Shown here piece by piece: positions 1-7,675 of a stretch of DNA of 15,608 nt; positions within the stretch are counted from its first letter, which is position 1, and each line of letters begins with the position of its first letter. This DNA is from Candidatus Woesearchaeota archaeon (GTDB lineage Archaea > Nanobdellota > Nanobdellia > Woesearchaeales > CG1-02-33-12), in contig PWVO01000080.1 of NCBI GenBank assembly GCA_003561825.1, forward strand, positions 1-15,608, in the 5' to 3' direction. The notes beneath the pieces are model-generated. The model was not told the origin of the DNA, searched no databases, and saw nothing but the letters and a program-made list of their open reading frames with translations. The translations under genes and the position numbers were made by a program.

Positions 1-30
1 AAGGCCTAATTCTAACACTTATTTAAAATT

Positions 31-42
31 GAAAAAAAAAAT
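31..42 (-). terminator. Poly-T terminator ending the envelope cluster
   Basis: Ten consecutive A on the plus strand (32-41) read as T10 on the minus strand, directly after the stop codon of the last lipoprotein gene. Archaeal RNA polymerase can terminate at such U-tracts without a hairpin. I see no coding signal in the remaining bases 1-30. Confidence 0.6.
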
Positions 43-45
43 ATA

Positions 46-972
46 TCAGTATCCTAATGCCTTAACAAGCAGAGGAGTTGATATGCTCTGCAGATAGTCA
101 TACTCAATTCTTATGTCTATTGGCTTCTCAAAAGTCCCTGTTCTTTCAGGCCTGAAAGTGCACCTAACTGTAGTAGTTCCTCCGTGAAGAGTCACATAGC
201 CGCTTGTCCCTCCTGCAAGGCGGTCGCAGCTCAGTCCTCCCATGTCTGTGCTTACTGTTACAAAAACCCTGTTTTCATTTCCTCTTGTCTCTTCGCAGTT
301 TGTGTCCTTTCCATAAAGGCTGCCTTTGAAAAACCCGCTGTCTTTGATATTGAAAGTAAAGACAAAAATATTTTCTCCTCCTCTTCTCTGCTCAAAATCA
401 GTTACATGCACCGGAGCCCCTGAGTTGGAAACTGGCTTTTTCTCATTTATCCTGCAAAGGTCTCCCTCGCGATCATACATGCCTGGCTTTATGCATATCA
501 TTGCCCTTGCTTTTGTCTGGTAATTATAGCATACATCTGCCCTTACTGTATAGGGCGCGCTTGCAACAAGGGGCTGCTTTCTGTTAAGGCCTGAAAATAC
601 AACATAAGAAGTTATGCCTTCATATATATCACCTTCTGGGCCTTTATATTTTGATATCAAGTCCTCATTTGGCCTTTTTATCATGTCAGTAGGAGTTTTG
701 CTGAACTCCACAGGATCTATTCCTGTGATTCTTACCTCAACTTTTTCCTTGGGCACTGTGTATTCACCATCGTTTTTGAGCTTTACAACTATCTCAAATT
801 CATGATCCCCAGAGTCATAAACCTCTCTCGGGGGAGCCCCTTCCTCAAAGCTTATCAAAAGCCCTGTTGTCCCTCCTATAAATGCAACATCTCTATGTGT
901 TGGTGTGCCGTCGCATCCAGCTGCAAATAAAATAAGCCCTGCAATTAAAATCAAGATTATGTATTGTTTCAT
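46..972 (-). CDS. Secreted lipoprotein, paralog 1 of 3
   Basis: This is a 308-residue surface lipoprotein of unknown function. A hydrophobic signal (residues 4-18) ends in the lipobox FAAGC, with C20 as the likely lipidated cysteine. The mature part is beta-rich and shares blocks with the next two genes: a G-T-x-G-L motif followed by A-P-P-R-E-V near the N terminus, a C-Y-N-Y-Q block, an A-P-V-x-V-T block, and a terminal C-T-F block followed by I-D-I-R-I-E-Y-D-Y. Six cysteines beyond C20 match those of the paralogs, suggesting disulfides outside the cell. The fold is probably immunoglobulin- or CARDB-like, which is inferred from the strand pattern. The start is supported by a GGAGGA ribosome binding site six bases upstream. 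It is the last gene of the cluster and is followed by a T-tract. Confidence 0.85.
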   Translation of the reverse strand: MKQYIILILIAGLILFAAGCDGTPTHRDVAFIGGTTGLLISFEEGAPPREVYDSGDHEFEIVVKLKNDGEYTVPKEKVEVRITGIDPVEFSKTPTDMIKRPNEDLISKYKGPEGDIYEGITSYVVFSGLNRKQPLVASAPYTVRADVCYNYQTKARAMICIKPGMYDREGDLCRINEKKPVSNSGAPVHVTDFEQRRGGENIFVFTFNIKDSGFFKGSLYGKDTNCEETRGNENRVFVTVSTDMGGLSCDRLAGGTSGYVTLHGGTTTVRCTFRPERTGTFEKPIDIRIEYDYLQSISTPLLVKALGY

Positions 973-978
973 TTTAAT

Positions 979-984
979 TCCTCC
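979..984 (-). promoter_or_regulatory. Ribosome binding site of lipoprotein paralog 1
   Basis: GGAGGA on the minus strand lies six bases before the ATG at 972. It fixes the start, and with the 23-base gap to the upstream gene it points to co-transcription. Confidence 0.7.
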
Positions 985-995
985 TTTTTTTATCT

Positions 996-1901
996 TTAAG
1001 GCGTGCCTAAGATTGTTATTCTTCTTGTTGCTGATGATGTATAGCCATACTCAAGTTTTATGTTTATTGGCGTTGTGTATGCAGACCTCTGAGATGGCTT
1101 TTCGATAGTGCATACTATGGTTGCCTCATTATTTATAAGTGTTAATGGGTCTATTCTCTGAGCACAGGAAAGCTGCTCTTGTGAGACCCTTCCGCTAAAA
1201 CGCACTTTGTTAAGCACAGTGTGATCAAGGTCATAAGGGCATCTGGCCAGAGCATTTTTGTCAATTACTCTCCCATTTCCGATGTTTCTTATTGTGATTT
1301 TGTATTGGATTGATTCTGAAAGAACTGTCTGCTCTATTCTTGTCACAGCAACTGGCCCTCCTTGGCCTCCTGAAAAAGTATAAGCACTTGGAGGGGTGCA
1401 TACTTTGTCAACTCTCTGGAGGGTATGTGGATCTGGGTCTATGCAAATGGTTTCAGAGGCAATTGTCTCATACTGGTAGCATGCATCTAATTTAAAGTTT
1501 GCCTCATACCTTTCAATATTTTGCCTTTTGAAGTCAACAACACCTCCGTGAAATGTAACAATGTCAAACCCCCCCTCTGGGTTATGTGCGCTCTTTCCCT
1601 CTAAAGCAGGGAGATTTTTGCTATTATACATATTAATTATATTTGTATCAAAGCCAGAGATATACAGGGCACCAATACTTCTATGGCTATCTTGAGGATA
1701 AGCTCCCCTGTTTCTTACTTCAACTATAAGGTCAAAATTGCTGTCATCATATATCGTGGGAGGAGGCATTGTTTGCACAAAATTCATAACTATGCCCTCA
1801 GACCCTCTCCTGAAGTCAGTTGTTGGCCTTGTGTCAGGTGGGGTGCATCCATAGGCAAATAATGCAAGAAATATTATTGCAAAGATTATGTTTCGCCTCA
1901 T
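996..1901 (-). CDS. Secreted lipoprotein, paralog 2 of 3
   Basis: This is a 301-residue lipoprotein, the middle copy of the tandem set. The signal peptide begins with two arginines and has a hydrophobic core up to the lipobox FAYGC, giving lipidated C19. The mature protein starts with a threonine/proline-rich linker, then the paralog blocks: G-S-E-G-I-V, the M-P-P-P-T-I-Y motif, V-E-V-R-N-R-G, C-Y-Q-Y-E, G-P-V-A-V-T-R-I-E, R-N-I-G-N-G and a C-terminal C-T-I block followed by I-N-I-K-L-E-Y-G-Y. The repeated pattern of short strands ending in N-x-G resembles CARDB or archaeal surface beta-sandwich domains. It has its own TATA box 27 bases before the ATG, so it can probably be transcribed as a leaderless message separately from the genes upstream. 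The function is unknown. Confidence 0.85.
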   Translation of the reverse strand: MRRNIIFAIIFLALFAYGCTPPDTRPTTDFRRGSEGIVMNFVQTMPPPTIYDDSNFDLIVEVRNRGAYPQDSHRSIGALYISGFDTNIINMYNSKNLPALEGKSAHNPEGGFDIVTFHGGVVDFKRQNIERYEANFKLDACYQYETIASETICIDPDPHTLQRVDKVCTPPSAYTFSGGQGGPVAVTRIEQTVLSESIQYKITIRNIGNGRVIDKNALARCPYDLDHTVLNKVRFSGRVSQEQLSCAQRIDPLTLINNEATIVCTIEKPSQRSAYTTPINIKLEYGYTSSATRRITILGTP

Positions 1902-1922
1902 TTTTATTTATATTCAGCTGTT

Positions 1923-1933
1923 TTATATATAAA
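1923..1933 (-). promoter_or_regulatory. TATA box for lipoprotein paralog 2 (leaderless)
   Basis: The minus strand carries TTTATATATAA, centred about 27 bases before the ATG at 1901. That puts the transcription start at or next to the start codon, and there is no Shine-Dalgarno site. It lies in the only gap (48 bases) between the three lipoprotein genes long enough for a promoter. Confidence 0.6.
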
Positions 1934-1949
1934 CCTTTCTGTTGCTCTT

Positions 1950-2915
1950 TTAGCTACTGCTTTTTATAGTTACCTCTCTTGAGATTGCAGTTGTGTATCC
2001 ATACTCAAGCTTAACATGCAAGGGGCTGGTGTAAGAGGGAGTGTTTTTTGATATTCCTCTTTCATTTGCACTAAATGTGCATCTCACTATGTCTTCCTGT
2101 CCCCTGAGCTTTATTTCCTCTGGGAAGCATGTAAGTTCTTTGTCTGGAAGATTAGCAGATACCCTGACATAATTAAGGTCATCAAATGTTATTGGGTCAG
2201 CAGAGCATGCCTTCTTATATTCTTCATTTTCACTCTTTAATACATATCCATTGCCAACATTTTTGATATGGATCTTGAATTGGGGCTTTACAGTATCATC
2301 TGCTGAGGAATAAAGCATTTCTGTTTCAACTCTTGTAATTGCAACAGGGGCTCCCTGTGATGTAAAGCCGTGGTCTCTCTGGGAGCATACTCTTTCTATC
2401 TGCCTTGTGCTGTATATGTCTGTGTCAATGCATACAGGAGCTACTAATACTGTCTCATACTGGTAGCAGGCAATTGCCCTCACTGTTGTGCTTATTCTTT
2501 CTCTCTGGCCTAAAACATTTTCTCTTGCTTTGAGTGTTACTCCTTCTATTGTCTGGTCTCCAAGGGGAAAGTCAGGAGATTTGCCCTGCAAGCTGAATGT
2601 TGCTGATTTGCTTTCACCTGTGCTGAAAAGCTCATCTTCTGCTGTAAAAAGGATTTTGGCATTTGTGACATCTGTTGCACCCCTGTTTTCAATCCTTGCT
2701 TTAAGCTGGGCATCCTGGCCTTCAATTACCTCTCTTGGAGGGGCATTCTGCAGGAAGGTTAGCACTAGGCCCTGGGTGCCTGTCCTGAAGCTCGCTTCAG
2801 GCGCTCTTCCTCCTCCTGGCAGGAAAGGCAGAGACGGCAGTGCACAGCCTGATAAGATAAGTGACAAGAATAAGAGAATTAAAATAAATGTAAGATTATT
2901 ATTTCCCATTTTCAT
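1950..2915 (-). CDS. Secreted lipoprotein, paralog 3 of 3
   Basis: This is a 321-residue lipoprotein and the first of the three paralogs in transcription order. The signal has a hydrophobic stretch (residues 8-21) and a textbook lipobox LSGC with C24, followed by a proline/glycine-rich linker. The mature domains share the family blocks: G-T-Q-G-L-V-L, A-P-P-R-E-V, A-R-I-E-N-R-G, C-Y-Q-Y-E, A-P-V-A-I-T-R-V-E, K-N-V-G-N-G and a terminal C-T-F block followed by L-H-V-K-L-E-Y-G-Y. Six cysteines are in register with the paralogs. Only three bases separate it from the stop of the SLT membrane protein, so translation is probably coupled. Met3 is an alternative start; either leaves the signal intact. 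The function is unknown; a place in one surface complex with the SLT protein is inferred from linkage and shared motifs. Confidence 0.85.
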   Translation of the reverse strand: MKMGNNNLTFILILLFLSLILSGCALPSLPFLPGGGRAPEASFRTGTQGLVLTFLQNAPPREVIEGQDAQLKARIENRGATDVTNAKILFTAEDELFSTGESKSATFSLQGKSPDFPLGDQTIEGVTLKARENVLGQRERISTTVRAIACYQYETVLVAPVCIDTDIYSTRQIERVCSQRDHGFTSQGAPVAITRVETEMLYSSADDTVKPQFKIHIKNVGNGYVLKSENEEYKKACSADPITFDDLNYVRVSANLPDKELTCFPEEIKLRGQEDIVRCTFSANERGISKNTPSYTSPLHVKLEYGYTTAISREVTIKSSS

Positions 2916-2918
2916 TTT

Positions 2919-5297
2919 TTAAACCCTATTACCATAAACTCTTTCAACATATCCGGCAACTTTCTCATCTCCGCACCCTAAGCCATTATACCCTCTTAAA
3001 GCTTTTTTCCAGCAATCATCTTGATATGATAGATACCTTTCAACATAAACACTATTTTTGCAATTATTCCTTACACTATTTTCATATATTCTTGGTCCTT
3101 GTCCATCACAGAAGAGATTATATCTATTAATCAAATACTTAAATCCACAATCTATGTTTTGATTAATATCTCTTAAGTTCATGCCTTGACAGTGATCTGA
3201 AGCTGTTGATGGAAGTATTTGCATTACTCCTACCTCTCCATCTTCTCCCCTCTGGCATTGATTAAAATTACTCTCTGTTTTAGCGAGTGCCAAAGCAAGA
3301 TTCTCTGGAACATTATATCTTCTTGCTGCTTGAATGACAAGAGATTTAACTTGATCAATTGGAGGGCTTTCACAATCAGAAAGGTCTATTGGCTCTGTTT
3401 CCTCTTTCTTAATGCAACCCTCGCTTGAGTCCCATTTGCAGTTCTCAAAACCGCAGGGGTCTGCCTCGCACTGGGCCTGTATTTTGTAAGAAGTGCACCA
3501 GGCACCATAAACTCTTTCAGATCTCCTGGTTATTTCTTCGCAGGCATAGCACCGGTGAAAAGAAAGGTCTTGGCCACTTCCGCTGAAAAAAGAAAAGCAG
3601 TTGTATCCGCAGGGGTCTGCCTCGCACCATTCCTGGCCAGTGAATTCACCTATCCTCCATAGGCCCGGAGCTCCGTCACCATAATGGCTGCACTCTTTTA
3701 TGATCCCATCATCTCCGCACACAGTATCATATTTTTCTTCGTTTGCATCAAAAGCTCTTTCAAGCTCGTCTATTCTGGCCTGAGAGATAAGCTTTGCATC
3801 AACTGGAACTCCTTCAACTTCTTTAACCTCAATTGGCTGGCTTTCCTCAATCTCGTAAATATATTTGGCTCTCACAAAAAAGTTTCTCTGGTGTATGGGG
3901 CTTCCTCCAAGAACAACTGCCGGGTCTTCAACCACCAATGAGCAGCCAAAAGTATAATAAGTGTTGGGGGACCTTAAGAAAACAATGCGGCCAAGAGGGC
4001 CAATCCTCTCCCATGGAGACTCAATTGTATAGACGTTGTATCCGTTCTCTCTCTCCTCAGAGGATATTGCCAGGGTTGTGCATGAGTCAATCCTAAGGCC
4101 TCTTGGGACTTTTATCTTCAGCTCTGTAACATTCTGCACCAGGCCATCCCATTTGTTCCTTAACTCAATCTCCATGTTGATTCTGCTGCCCTGCTCACCT
4201 ATGCCTACAATATTGCTTTGGCCAACAACAATTGCAATTGCCATTGGGCCCTGGCTGTGCTCTGATACCCTGAATTCCCTTGTTATTCCATAATGCCTGT
4301 AGTAGTCTATATTGTCCTGCTCAAATGCAATAATGTCACTCCTCATCATAAAATGCCTTGTTAGTGTTGCATCTGTAGAAAAGCCAAATTTGGCATTGAT
4401 AACCACATCATGATTCCCAGGCTGTATGTTACTTTCAAAAGAGCAGCTTAATGCCTCATAATGCTCGCTATAAATCTTAATTTCATCAGGAGAAATAGTG
4501 CCTGGACGCTTGTCTTTAAAGTCCTTTAAAATTGTCTCTTGGATATAGCATGACAAGCTGACATTTATTGGGTCATCAAGTGTTCTTCCTCTGATGTAAG
4601 GCAGCACAGTTATAGGATGGCCCTGGTAAAAGCTTATCCTGTCCCTTCTTAAGCTCTCTATATAAATCCCCACAGGCACTTTGGTTTCTTCTTCATCTGT
4701 TGGAAGATGGCCATGCGTGCCATAATAAATCATGTTGTCTATCATCCGGGGGATTGAGAGAAATGCTTCTTTGAGATTTTCCCAGAGCATTGATGCACTG
4801 TCCCGCATCTGGCCAAATGCCTCTCTTACAATCCCAGGGGCATTAATTGCGCTCTCTATCTCTGTAAGGCCGAAATCAGCAGAGATATTCACTGCAAATG
4901 CAGGGATAAACAAAAGGATAAATACAAACACAAAAACATACCTCGCTACATTAAGAAGCTTTGTGCCGTCAATGACAAAAACAACAAAGATTACCCACAC
5001 AGGAAAAAATACAAGCACTGTCTGGAGTGAAAAGAGGTTGGAAAAAGCAGGGATTACATTCACTAAGTATGGAACTAAAAATGCTATTGTTGAAAGTATT
5101 AAAGGAACAAAAAGGTCTTTTATATCAAAAGAGCCGTCTTCATGCTTAAATACCATCACCCAGGCAAGAAGCGCAATTGTTATGTAAAGGAATAGCCTGA
5201 TTGTTGCCTGCCTTAACTGGAATGCAAAAACATCAAGGAGATGGACAATGAGACAAATCCAGAATAGAACATTCTCTCCTTTATATTCTCTGGGCAT
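2919..5297 (-). CDS. Polytopic membrane protein with C-terminal lytic transglycosylase (SLT) domain
   Basis: This 792-residue protein has about five membrane segments (roughly 9-27, 33-50, 62-82, 90-109, 115-137), then a long region expected outside the cell. Residues about 208-320 and 350-495 look like two modules related to the neighbouring lipoproteins (C-S-F then A-K-F-G-F; G-P-M-A-I-A-I then A-K-Y-I-Y). Residues 527-642 are cysteine-rich, with the unit C-E-A-D-P-C-G occurring twice. Residues 644-792 match the SLT/goose-lysozyme-like fold: A-K-T-E-S-N-F-N carries the expected catalytic glutamate E675, V-G-V-M-Q-I-L-P-S-T-A is the second motif, and R-G-Y-N-G and Y-V-E-R-V-Y-G close the domain. 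Bacterial members cleave the glycan strands of murein. The substrate here is unknown, since archaea lack murein; a bacterial neighbour's wall or a different glycan are possibilities. A GAGGAGA ribosome binding site supports the start. Confidence 0.85.
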   Translation of the reverse strand: MPREYKGENVLFWICLIVHLLDVFAFQLRQATIRLFLYITIALLAWVMVFKHEDGSFDIKDLFVPLILSTIAFLVPYLVNVIPAFSNLFSLQTVLVFFPVWVIFVVFVIDGTKLLNVARYVFVFVFILLFIPAFAVNISADFGLTEIESAINAPGIVREAFGQMRDSASMLWENLKEAFLSIPRMIDNMIYYGTHGHLPTDEEETKVPVGIYIESLRRDRISFYQGHPITVLPYIRGRTLDDPINVSLSCYIQETILKDFKDKRPGTISPDEIKIYSEHYEALSCSFESNIQPGNHDVVINAKFGFSTDATLTRHFMMRSDIIAFEQDNIDYYRHYGITREFRVSEHSQGPMAIAIVVGQSNIVGIGEQGSRINMEIELRNKWDGLVQNVTELKIKVPRGLRIDSCTTLAISSEERENGYNVYTIESPWERIGPLGRIVFLRSPNTYYTFGCSLVVEDPAVVLGGSPIHQRNFFVRAKYIYEIEESQPIEVKEVEGVPVDAKLISQARIDELERAFDANEEKYDTVCGDDGIIKECSHYGDGAPGLWRIGEFTGQEWCEADPCGYNCFSFFSGSGQDLSFHRCYACEEITRRSERVYGAWCTSYKIQAQCEADPCGFENCKWDSSEGCIKKEETEPIDLSDCESPPIDQVKSLVIQAARRYNVPENLALALAKTESNFNQCQRGEDGEVGVMQILPSTASDHCQGMNLRDINQNIDCGFKYLINRYNLFCDGQGPRIYENSVRNNCKNSVYVERYLSYQDDCWKKALRGYNGLGCGDEKVAGYVERVYGNRV
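3451..3471 (-). repeat. Direct repeat copy A inside the SLT gene
   Basis: A 21-base stretch is identical to 3607-3627. It encodes the second cysteine-rich C-E-A-D-P-C-G unit (residues 610-616). Exact identity at the DNA level suggests a recent duplication or gene conversion of this small module. Confidence 0.8.
3607..3627 (-). repeat. Direct repeat copy B inside the SLT gene
   Basis: This is the identical partner of 3451-3471, in the same orientation and frame. It encodes the first C-E-A-D-P-C-G unit (residues 558-564) of the cysteine-rich linker that joins the ectodomain to the SLT domain. Confidence 0.8.
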
Positions 5298-5331
5298 TAT
5301 CTTATCTCCTCTTTTTTAAAAATTCTTGCTC

Positions 5332-6528
5332 TTACTCAATCTCAATTTTTATTTCAATTATGTCAAGTGTTGCAAGAGGCTCTATTTTTATGAAATTATT
5401 TCCTCTGACCAAATCCCGGTTTATGTTTCTTATAAAAAGGCTTTCAAGTGTGTCAATGCTTGTCATCCTGTTGTTGATGTTAAGGCTGAGCCTGTTTGCT
5501 TTTTTGTCGTCAATAAAGCGCATTGTCAGCTTTGCTGAAACCTCGTCCTTGACAATTTTCTCATGCCAGGTCTCATTTATGTAAAAGTAATACAGGGGAT
5601 AAGGCGCTTCTCTCATCCTTGTTGTTATTTTTATCTGCTCTATTAAGTAATCGCCCTTGTCTGTCTTGAATACAATGTTATTTTCCCCGCCGAGAAATGC
5701 ATGAGAGGGGATATTCCTTATGTTTATGCTCCCGCAGTCAGGAACCCCTGAAAATACCTCGCGATAATTCACCTTAACCTCGAGCCTGCCAACCTGCCTT
5801 GGGTCGCAGTCAGGGAAAAACCTTAGGGTTGCGCTCTCAATATTCCCAACATCTTCTCTTCTTATTGAAAATACATTTGTGCTTTCCTGCCTGCTCACAT
5901 CTGTTACATCCCCCACTATCTTGATGTTTTCAAAGCTGTAAAGGTTTGTCTTCCAGAACCTTATTCCTGTGCCTGAAACACTGAACTCCAGAACATTGTC
6001 CTCTTTCAGGTATTCTTTCTTGAGCAGCACCGGGCCTGGGTTTTTTTCAGTTATCTCGCTCTGGAATATGCTCACGTCATTAAGCTTTATCTCGAGAATC
6101 CCTGAATAGTCCTTTAATGAGAAAGAAAGCATTACATTGTCTGTGTTGTCAAGGTCTCTTATCCTAAAGCGCGCCTCCCTGTTGACTGTGTCAAAAAGGC
6201 TGTTTCTTATTATAAATGGGTTGATCCTGTCAATCTCCTCTGAGCTTGTTGTTGTGTAAAGCCTGAAGGCCGAGATCTCATGGTCTATGTCCCTCTCCCT
6301 GATATAGTCAACCCTGCCGGGATGCTCTGAAAGCAAAACATCTTTTCCAGGAACAGAAGGCCTCTTGTCATCTGCTTCTGGCTCGTCATTCTCTTCTTCA
6401 AGAAGCCTTGCCCTTTCCTGAGGGGGCATTATTATTATATAGCCAACAATGATGCCTATAATAAGAATAATAAGGCCAGCTGCACTTGCAGCATTTGTTA
6501 TATCCTGCTGGGATTTTTTGTTTTTCAT
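5332..6528 (-). CDS. Single-pass membrane-anchored protein with three beta-rich repeats
   Basis: This is a 398-residue protein of unknown function and the first gene of the envelope cluster. One membrane segment (about 13-34) follows a short lysine-rich N terminus, so the bulk should face outward. An acidic linker (about 38-56) leads to three similar units of roughly 85-90 residues (about 115-205, 218-303, 313-397). Each has a strand ending in a K-L-N, K-V-N or N-I-N turn, then a loop, then L plus E-D-N, G-E-N or R-G-N-N before a strand such as V-L-E-F or N-I-V-F, and closes with an I-K-I strand. This layout suggests jelly-roll or carbohydrate-binding-like sandwiches, which is inference only. 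GGTGA precedes the ATG. The gap to the SLT gene is 34 bases and contains that gene's ribosome binding site. Confidence 0.8.
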   Translation of the reverse strand: MKNKKSQQDITNAASAAGLIILIIGIIVGYIIIMPPQERARLLEEENDEPEADDKRPSVPGKDVLLSEHPGRVDYIRERDIDHEISAFRLYTTTSSEEIDRINPFIIRNSLFDTVNREARFRIRDLDNTDNVMLSFSLKDYSGILEIKLNDVSIFQSEITEKNPGPVLLKKEYLKEDNVLEFSVSGTGIRFWKTNLYSFENIKIVGDVTDVSRQESTNVFSIRREDVGNIESATLRFFPDCDPRQVGRLEVKVNYREVFSGVPDCGSINIRNIPSHAFLGGENNIVFKTDKGDYLIEQIKITTRMREAPYPLYYFYINETWHEKIVKDEVSAKLTMRFIDDKKANRLSLNINNRMTSIDTLESLFIRNINRDLVRGNNFIKIEPLATLDIIEIKIEIE

Positions 6529-6616
6529 GTTTTTTTCACCTTAAGCCCTATATATGAGTGTGGCGGTTTTAGATAAATAGATAGTTTAATATATATAAGT
6601 TTTTCTTATTTAGTGC
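6529..6616. promoter_or_regulatory. Divergent promoter region between the envelope cluster and pelota
   Basis: This 88-base gap serves both directions. For the plus strand, TTTAATATATATAA (6585-6598) is centred about 24 bases before the Pelota ATG, implying a leaderless message. For the minus strand two AT-rich boxes are possible: one at about 6572-6580, which would give a leader of about 20 bases containing the GGTGA site, and one at 6549-6555, which would start at the ATG. I favour the first because the ribosome binding site would then be used. Confidence 0.55.
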
Positions 6617-7675
6617 ATGAAGATAATTTTTAAGAATCTCAAGCAGGGGGAGATTAAGCTTAAGGCTGAAAACCCTGATGACTTGTGGTGCCTGAGCCAG
6701 GTGATTGAGGCAGGTGACACAGTAAGGGGGAAAACACTCAGAAAGATTAAGATTGGGGATCAGGAACAGAGGAAGGCAAATATTGTAAAAAAGAGTGTTT
6801 TTATTGAGATTTCAGTTGAGTCTGTTGAGTTTCATGAGTATTCTGCTGTGCTGAGGGTTTCAGGGGTTGTAAAAGAAGGGCCTGAGGATGTAAGCAAAGG
6901 CTCGCACCACACTTTCAATGTTGAGCCCGGGACTGTATTGACAATTATAAAAGAATGGCGGCCTTTCCAGGCTGAAAAGGTTGAGGAGTGCTGTTTTGAG
7001 CCCAGGAAAGTGCTTATCTGCATTATTGACAGGGATAATGCCTGCTATGCCTTAATTAAAAGAAAAGGGTTTGAGATATTGTCAGAGATAAGGGGAAATG
7101 TTGAAAAAAAAGCAGATCTTAATATTAAGTCATCTGACTTCTACAAAGAGGCTGCTGCAAAGCTCAGGGATTATTCTGAAAGGCTTGGGATTGACAATAT
7201 TGTTGTTGCAAGCCCTGCTTTCTGGAAAGAGGATTTTGTTAATTCAATTAAGGACCAGGAATTGCTGAAGAAGATTACCCTTGCTTCCTGCTCTGCATCT
7301 GGCAAAGAGGCACTTAATGAGGTTATTAAAAGGCCTGAGCTTATGCACCTTATTGCTGAGCAGAGGGTTGCAAAAGAGCTTGAGTGTGTAGAGCTTCTTC
7401 TTGAGGAGATCGCGAAATCAGGGCTCGCTGCTTACGGCGAGGATGAGACAGAAAATGCTGCAAGCCTGGGAGCAATTGACAAGCTGCTTGTTACTGACGG
7501 GCTGATTATGAAAAAAAGGCAGGAAAACTCTTTTGGCAGGATTGAGGGCATTATGGAAACTACTGAAAACACCGGCGGGTCTATAACTGTGATAAGCTCT
7601 GAGAATGAGGCTGGAAAAAAGCTTGACGGCTTAGGGGGGATTGGGGCAATCCTTAGGTATAAGCTGGTTTACTGA
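6617..7675 (+). CDS. pelA: Pelota (Dom34) ribosome rescue factor
   Basis: The 352-residue product is the archaeal Pelota protein, which enters the empty A site of stalled ribosomes and works with aABCE1 (and EF1A) to split them. Length and order fit the family: an N-terminal Sm-like domain (about 1-130) beginning M-K-I-I-F-K-N, a central eRF1-like domain (about 132-260) and a C-terminal domain (about 262-352) with the N-A-A-S-L-G-A-I-D-K-L-L-V-T-D motif. It has no GGQ motif, as expected for Pelota rather than release factor aRF1, which has one. The gene appears leaderless. Its last seven bases overlap the convergent end of ackA. Confidence 0.93.
   Translation: MKIIFKNLKQGEIKLKAENPDDLWCLSQVIEAGDTVRGKTLRKIKIGDQEQRKANIVKKSVFIEISVESVEFHEYSAVLRVSGVVKEGPEDVSKGSHHTFNVEPGTVLTIIKEWRPFQAEKVEECCFEPRKVLICIIDRDNACYALIKRKGFEILSEIRGNVEKKADLNIKSSDFYKEAAAKLRDYSERLGIDNIVVASPAFWKEDFVNSIKDQELLKKITLASCSASGKEALNEVIKRPELMHLIAEQRVAKELECVELLLEEIAKSGLAAYGEDETENAASLGAIDKLLVTDGLIMKKRQENSFGRIEGIMETTENTGGSITVISSENEAGKKLDGLGGIGAILRYKLVY

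Noticed and set aside
2488..2922. Plus-strand open frame of 144 codons opposite lipoprotein paralog 3
   Set aside because: It lies opposite a gene with clear family motifs and a signal peptide, and its own translation shows no domain or ribosome binding site.
2922..3366. The SLT domain as a recent graft, judged by codon use
   Set aside because: Leucine codons there are mixed (three TTA in eleven, with CTT, CTC and TTG), and the N-terminal part of the same gene also uses TTA and CTA. The contrast is too weak to claim transfer.
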